A DNA stretch of 64,000 nucleotides. It comes from Euryodendron excelsum (taxonomy: Eukaryota; Streptophyta; Magnoliopsida; Ericales; Pentaphylacaceae). The DNA lies in assembly GCA_033060915.1 (NCBI GenBank), contig CM065397.1, positions 15,504,501 through 15,568,500 on the forward strand. Direction: 5' to 3'. The position numbers were made by a program, and so were the translations under genes. Of the stretch, positions 59,762 through 64,000 are shown one piece after another. The stretch's first letter is position 1. Every line of letters begins with the position of its first letter. The notes under the pieces were generated by a model that saw nothing but the letters and a program-made list of their open reading frames with translations, did no database searches and was not told the DNA's origin.

Positions 59762-60110
59762 ATCTGGAAAAGAAGTCTGTGAGGAAGCCTCGGGGGGTAT
59801 ACATGAAGAAGAAAAACATAAATATTTCCATAGGAAGGAGTAGAAGGGCAGCTTAGTTTAGATTTTGGCATTGGGGTATATGGTATATTTGCATTGTTCA
59901 ATCTCGTAGACTTCTTTCCTGAAAAATAAAATTCTGTGTGGCTCGCTCTAGTTTTCTGGAATCAATGCATTATTATTTTTTTTCTGTTTGTTTGTTTGGG
60001 ATGGGGTTGTTTTATTAATTTCTTTTTCCTTATTTTTTCATTTGGGTCATGGTGTAATTCAGGACATACTTATCTGTAAGATTGCTGAGCAATAAATGTA
60101 TTTTGAATTG
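59762..60110 (+). other. Thioesterase 3' UTR
   Basis: After the stop at 59761 come two candidate poly(A) signals, AAAAATAAAATT near 59925 and GCAATAAATG near 60090. The second one is repeated in the tandem duplication that follows. Confidence 0.5.
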
Positions 60111-60446
60111 CATATCTGAAGTGCTAAGTTTCATTGTCTTACCATGTACCCTTTTTTGTCACCTACTTCTCATTGTTCATGTCCGGAAAATAAAATTCTG
60201 TGTGGCTCACTCTAGTTTTCTAGAATCAATGCATTTTTTTTCTGTTTGTTTGTTTGGGATGGGGTTGTTTTATTAATTTCTTTTTCCTTATTTTTTCATT
60301 TGGGTCATGGTGTAATTCAGGACATACTTATCTGTAAGATTGCTGAGCAATAAATGTATTTTGAGTTGCATATCTGAAGTGCTGAGTTTCATTGTCTTAC
60401 CCTGTACCCTTTTTTTTCACCTACTTCTCATTTTTCATGTCTCAGG
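59927..60446 (+). repeat. 264-bp tandem duplication over the thioesterase 3' end
   Basis: The segment from TAAAATTCTGTGTGGCTC at 59927 to about 60190 is repeated from 60191 to about 60446. Differences are few, mostly single substitutions and a shorter T run. Each copy includes AATAAA-type signals and a GT/T-rich stretch. High identity indicates a recent event. Confidence 0.9.
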
Positions 60447-61091
60447 TATGGTAGTCTTGCTTGGCCACAGCGAATGTGAGAGGGCATACTTGAACCCAAC
60501 TGAGGTTGGTGGCAGCCTCTGGCAGGTTTGACCCCGAAAGTGGAAAAATGGCTTCCTAATTATTGCTGGGAAAAGAACTCTTCTTATGCGGGATCAAGGA
60601 TTTAGTGAGAAAAAAAAGGAAAAAAAAGAGTATATAAAATTACATTGTATGTTTTGTTGTGAGAGAAAGTGAAGGATAAAAAAATGTAAAATAAAAAACA
60701 CATGAATTTGAAATCTCTCATGTTATTTTCTTTTCTCACCTTTTACTTTCATTTTTTCTTGTTTATCCGAGTCCCAATCGCAACATTAGGGTCAGCCTGG
60801 AGATGAGGCTGAAATGTATATATATGTATATAATTTGACAATCTGTCATTATTTAGAATGTTTACACATTCTGGTCTTTGATACATCCTCATTTTACAAT
60901 TCTAACAAATGGGTAGTGCATGCATGGACCGAAAAAGCCTAGAAACCAGAGTTAATCACACCCTGTTGAACCAATCTCACTCGGCCCTTATTGATGGCCA
61001 TAAGGACCATTTCAGTAACATTTAAATGCTATCAAACATACTGAACATCGTGCATTAGATCCTTATGAACATGAGATCATATTGGAACCAT

Positions 61092-61140
<49 letters not shown>

Positions 61141-61560
61141 TTGTTTTAATATAAACCTAGAAGAGTCTTCTTCAAAGGCCCAAAGGAGGTTTTGCTAGTC
61201 ATGGCATATAACAATTATGACCAAAACCACCAAGAACAAAAAAAAAAAATGGGAAAAGGAGCTGCACAAAAGAAAGCCTCTCAAAACCTCACAGGCTAAT
61301 GCATGTATCCGTAGATATACAGGGCATATTCTAAATGGAGACACTTCCAAACTGTAGCATTACCCAGTGATCAAAATAAGGTCCTGCATTAAATATAACT
61401 TCAACTTGAACCAAGCTCGCATGCACCTAAACGCATTGCGTGTCCAACTTGGCAAAACACACTCCATGCAAAGCAGCAGATTGTTCAAAAACAATACAAG
61501 CACATCAAAAAATAAACATATCTATACTTCATGATCACTCCCAAGGAAAACGGTACAAAG
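60447..61560. other. Intergenic DNA with (GA)n run
   Basis: No gene seen between the thioesterase 3' end and the minus-strand gene. A GA microsatellite of about 21 units lies at 61095-61137. Confidence 0.55.
61095..61137. repeat. (GA)n microsatellite
   Basis: About 21 uninterrupted GA units. Confidence 0.95.
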
Positions 61561-61719
61561 ATTCGTGCTTTTGGTTATTCAAATGATGCAATAAACTTGC
61601 AATTAAATTGTACTTGGGCCAAGTTTTTCATGTAGATGACTATCACCTGCAACAAATCAGGAAGAGTTGCAGAAGAACAGGCCCAACCTCTTTAGACTCT
61701 TCAAAAAATTGGAAGATCA

Positions 61720-62248
61720 TTTATTTTTGCCTACTCAAGACATGATTGTCCTTCACTGTAACGGTAAGGACAAAACCAATTGGGTCCGCATCAAATAGTA
61801 ATTCTAAGAATTGAATAGGATGACAAATGTGAAAAAGGAAAGAGAAATAAAGAAACAAATAGATCAGGCAACACATGAAGACATTGTAGCAGTACGGCAA
61901 ACTCTTCATCTTTGTGCATCAACCCTTCAAACACAACTCCAATTGAATTCCTAGTAAATGCAATAAATAATGAGGATAATAAGTACAAACATAAACAGGT
62001 AAAGATGTCCAAAACATGGTATCTGGGCAAATCTTCTACTGTCAAATCATTGTGTGCAAGTGGTGCTCTATGTGCCCAAGGATGAAAGCCATATGATATT
62101 ATATTGACCTATGAAAGCTCACTGAAGCAACTGATAAACATACCATTTCGATCAATATGAGATCTTAAAAACCGTTACCAAACCACAGAGAATCATATAA
62201 AAAATTAACTTTACAAAAAAAATATGATTACCCACCTCCAATTGATTG
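61720..62248 (-). other. Probable 3' UTR of the minus-strand CXC-like gene
   Basis: On the minus strand the first clear AATAAA after the stop is at 61720-61725, which would give a 3' UTR of about 530 bases. No further coding exon is evident. Confidence 0.35.
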
Positions 62249-63258
62249 TCATTTCTTGCTACTACAATCTTGAGGATCATTTATATTATGACTGGTACTG
62301 CCTTTGGAATCAATGCATGGCGTAAGAGGTGGGAAAGAAGGCACAGCCTGCCATATGAACTTCCGGCCACTTCTCAAGCCTGCCGAAGAGTTAGACCCAA
62401 GCTCTTGCAAGTGACTATAGGGTGGAGAAGCACACTTTTTGTTTGGGGAGCTGACTTTCACTGCATTTTGGGTGTTAGAAATGTCCCTTAGTATCTCAGG
62501 TGTGTCATCTTCCATTATATCATGAAGCTTCTTGTCAGAGTCAACTTCCTGGAGAAGTTTGATCCCTCCAAATTGAGCAACAGGGGTGACTGGTGAACTA
62601 CGCCAATGAAGGGAACTCTTTGATGATAAATGGCCACTTCCAGGACATAATTGGGCTGTTGAGATAGTTGTCCAGTCACTTATTTTCGATGATGCTGAAG
62701 AAACCATGGCTGTTGACGGCGGATTAGGCAGTGTTCTGAAATCACATACATTGGCCAATACATCATATCTCAGTGAGAATTCGTCCACTGTGTGTACATT
62801 GCTATAATCCAATTCCTGATGACAAGAAACTAAATCTTTAATGTCTTCCCTGGCATTCAGTAACATGTCATGGTAATCGGAATTTCCAGACGATCCTGGT
62901 GACTTTCCATATTGCAGCAAGGTAAGATTGGATTCAGGTGATGGGAGGCATCTTCTGGTAGAAAACTGAGATTTTGACAGATCCTTTCCATGGCTAGATA
63001 GTAAAAGCAGGAGCAATGGGTAAAAAAATAGTTATTTTCAAATATCTGGAGTATCCAAAATAATTGCGTTAGATTGAAAGGAATCTTACTCTGAGAACTG
63101 GAATGATGGTGTCAGAGGCGTCAAATTGAGAGGGTTACACAGCTCAGTCTGCAATAAACCATCTTGGCTTGGAGCTATATCCAGCTTCTCATCAAACGGG
63201 CTTTCAAATCTTCCATGAATGGGTTCTTTGCTCAACACATCCTTAGTCATGCCGTATT
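62249..63258 (-). CDS. Tesmin/TSO1-like CXC (CPP) protein, C-terminal part (partial)
   Basis: Two coding exons on the minus strand join in frame. 63258-63090 starts after TTTTCCAG and ends at a GTAAG donor. 62993-62249 starts after CTATCTAG and ends in TGA. Together they give about 303 residues, beginning EYGMTKDVLSKE. Notable phrases are LTPLTPSFQFSDHGKD, WRSSPVTPVAQFGG, VKVSSPNKKCASPP and GLRSGRKFIWQAVPSFPPLTP. This serine/proline-rich style, and the way the first exon would follow a cysteine-rich domain, resemble the tail after the second CXC domain of plant TSO1-like transcription regulators. The cysteine-rich DNA-binding domains themselves are not in the window, so the assignment rests on remembered tail motifs. 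A MYB3R-like tail was considered but fits less well. The gene continues past the right edge. Confidence 0.55.
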
Positions 63259-64000
63259 CTGGAAAAGCAAATGTTTTGGTAGAAATTAACAGAATCCGGT
63301 CCAAATAAAAAGCAAAAGAAATTATTTATCTTTTATTTCAACTAGAAGATCAAATCACACATGGTGAAAGAATTGTTATCCTGGCACGCTCAGTATAATA
63401 AGGATGTATGACCCCACAACTGGATTCATACCCACAGCATGCTTTTCATGCCCACCGAATATCAACTTGATTTGATGTGACTAGCTAGCTGGTTGAAAGG
63501 CCATTAAAAATTCGAATAAGATGCTAATTTTCAGGTAGTATTTGGATGGGATCGTTATCAACCTCAAGTAAACTTAATGTTTGCATGCAAGTTGAGCTAA
63601 CAAGAGTCTCCAATCCAAAGTGATGGATTTGGCAAAAGACGGGTTGACAAGAAGTTATAGGGGTGCCAGAATTGTAAAATGAGGTGTAATTTTGTCTTGC
63701 CCCATTTTTAGGTTACAAATAACTAATCGTGAAAATATCCCTCTTGATCAACTCCATAAGTTGATCATCTCTAGCAACCTCCCCAGAATAAAGAAATTAG
63801 CAGTACCCCAACAGGTCCTCAGAAGGAACTTTACAGTATGTAGTATTACAACCCCTAAGCCCATTTGGAAAGACATATATATCAGATAATCCCGCATCAC
63901 AATCAGAGATTCAGAATAGTCGAGACGAAAAACAAAATAAGGACCCCAAGAAAATATAAAGAATTTCCCACTCCTTCACTATGATACCCATATGTTTTTC
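63259..64000 (-). other. Upstream intron of the minus-strand gene (to window edge)
   Basis: No CXC motif or other exon is recognisable on the minus strand here, so this is taken as intron. The plus-strand frame 63692-63889 has no family resemblance. Confidence 0.4.

Noticed and set aside
1..64000. tRNA, rRNA or CRISPR features
   Set aside because: No cloverleaf with A and B boxes, no rRNA-like stretch and no regularly spaced short repeats with unique spacers were found on either strand by eye.

Overview
The window is nuclear DNA from a flowering plant, most likely a eudicot. It is AT-rich, its protein-coding genes carry many introns with GT..AG borders, and it holds several classes of plant transposon. 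No prokaryotic gene organisation is visible. The species cannot be named from the sequence.

Three host genes can be supported. (1) A plus-strand SR-cyclophilin of the CYP95/CYP63 type has its start codon at 23146 and its stop at 31982. It has thirteen coding exons, 772 codons, a 5' UTR exon near 19860-20038 and a long first intron full of transposon debris. (2) A plus-strand acyl-protein thioesterase / carboxylesterase-like alpha/beta hydrolase runs from 53245 to 59761, with nine coding exons, 257 codons and an intact Ser-Asp-His triad. (3) The last two coding exons of a minus-strand gene lie at 62249-63258. The gene continues past the right edge and is tentatively a tesmin/TSO1-like CXC (CPP) protein.

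All other coding signal is from transposable elements. At the left edge are an antisense RTE-type LINE endonuclease relic (about 420-1140) and a degraded L1-type LINE (about 1190-5390) that ends in a poly(A) run followed by an unusual 26-base G run. From 5.4 to 13.7 kb lie AT-rich intergenic DNA, microsatellites, a DNA element with inverted ends, a MITE with a 9-bp target duplication, and a diverged copy of the SR-cyclophilin first exon. A dead Ty1/copia element (13755-19697, with both LTRs and a near-matching 5-bp target duplication) sits directly upstream of the SR-cyclophilin 5' UTR. A 14.4-kb dead Ty3/gypsy element of the Tat-like type lies on the minus strand (32656-47069), just downstream of that gene. 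Between its pol and its 3' LTR it carries a plus-strand gene relic for a plant mobile domain (PMD, 'aminotransferase-like') protein. That relic is preceded by a TATA box and an array of short hairpin repeats. From 47 to 52 kb there is an internally duplicated intergenic segment. The thioesterase gene has two DNA-element insertions in its introns and a 264-bp tandem duplication over its 3' end.

The host genes do not form a pathway. The most unusual object is the gypsy element with its antisense PMD cargo gene. It is broken by frameshifts and stops, and comparable cargo is known from this retrotransposon group, so here it is an informative relic and not a working system. The SR-cyclophilin is also notable because several residues that line the classical cyclophilin active site are replaced.
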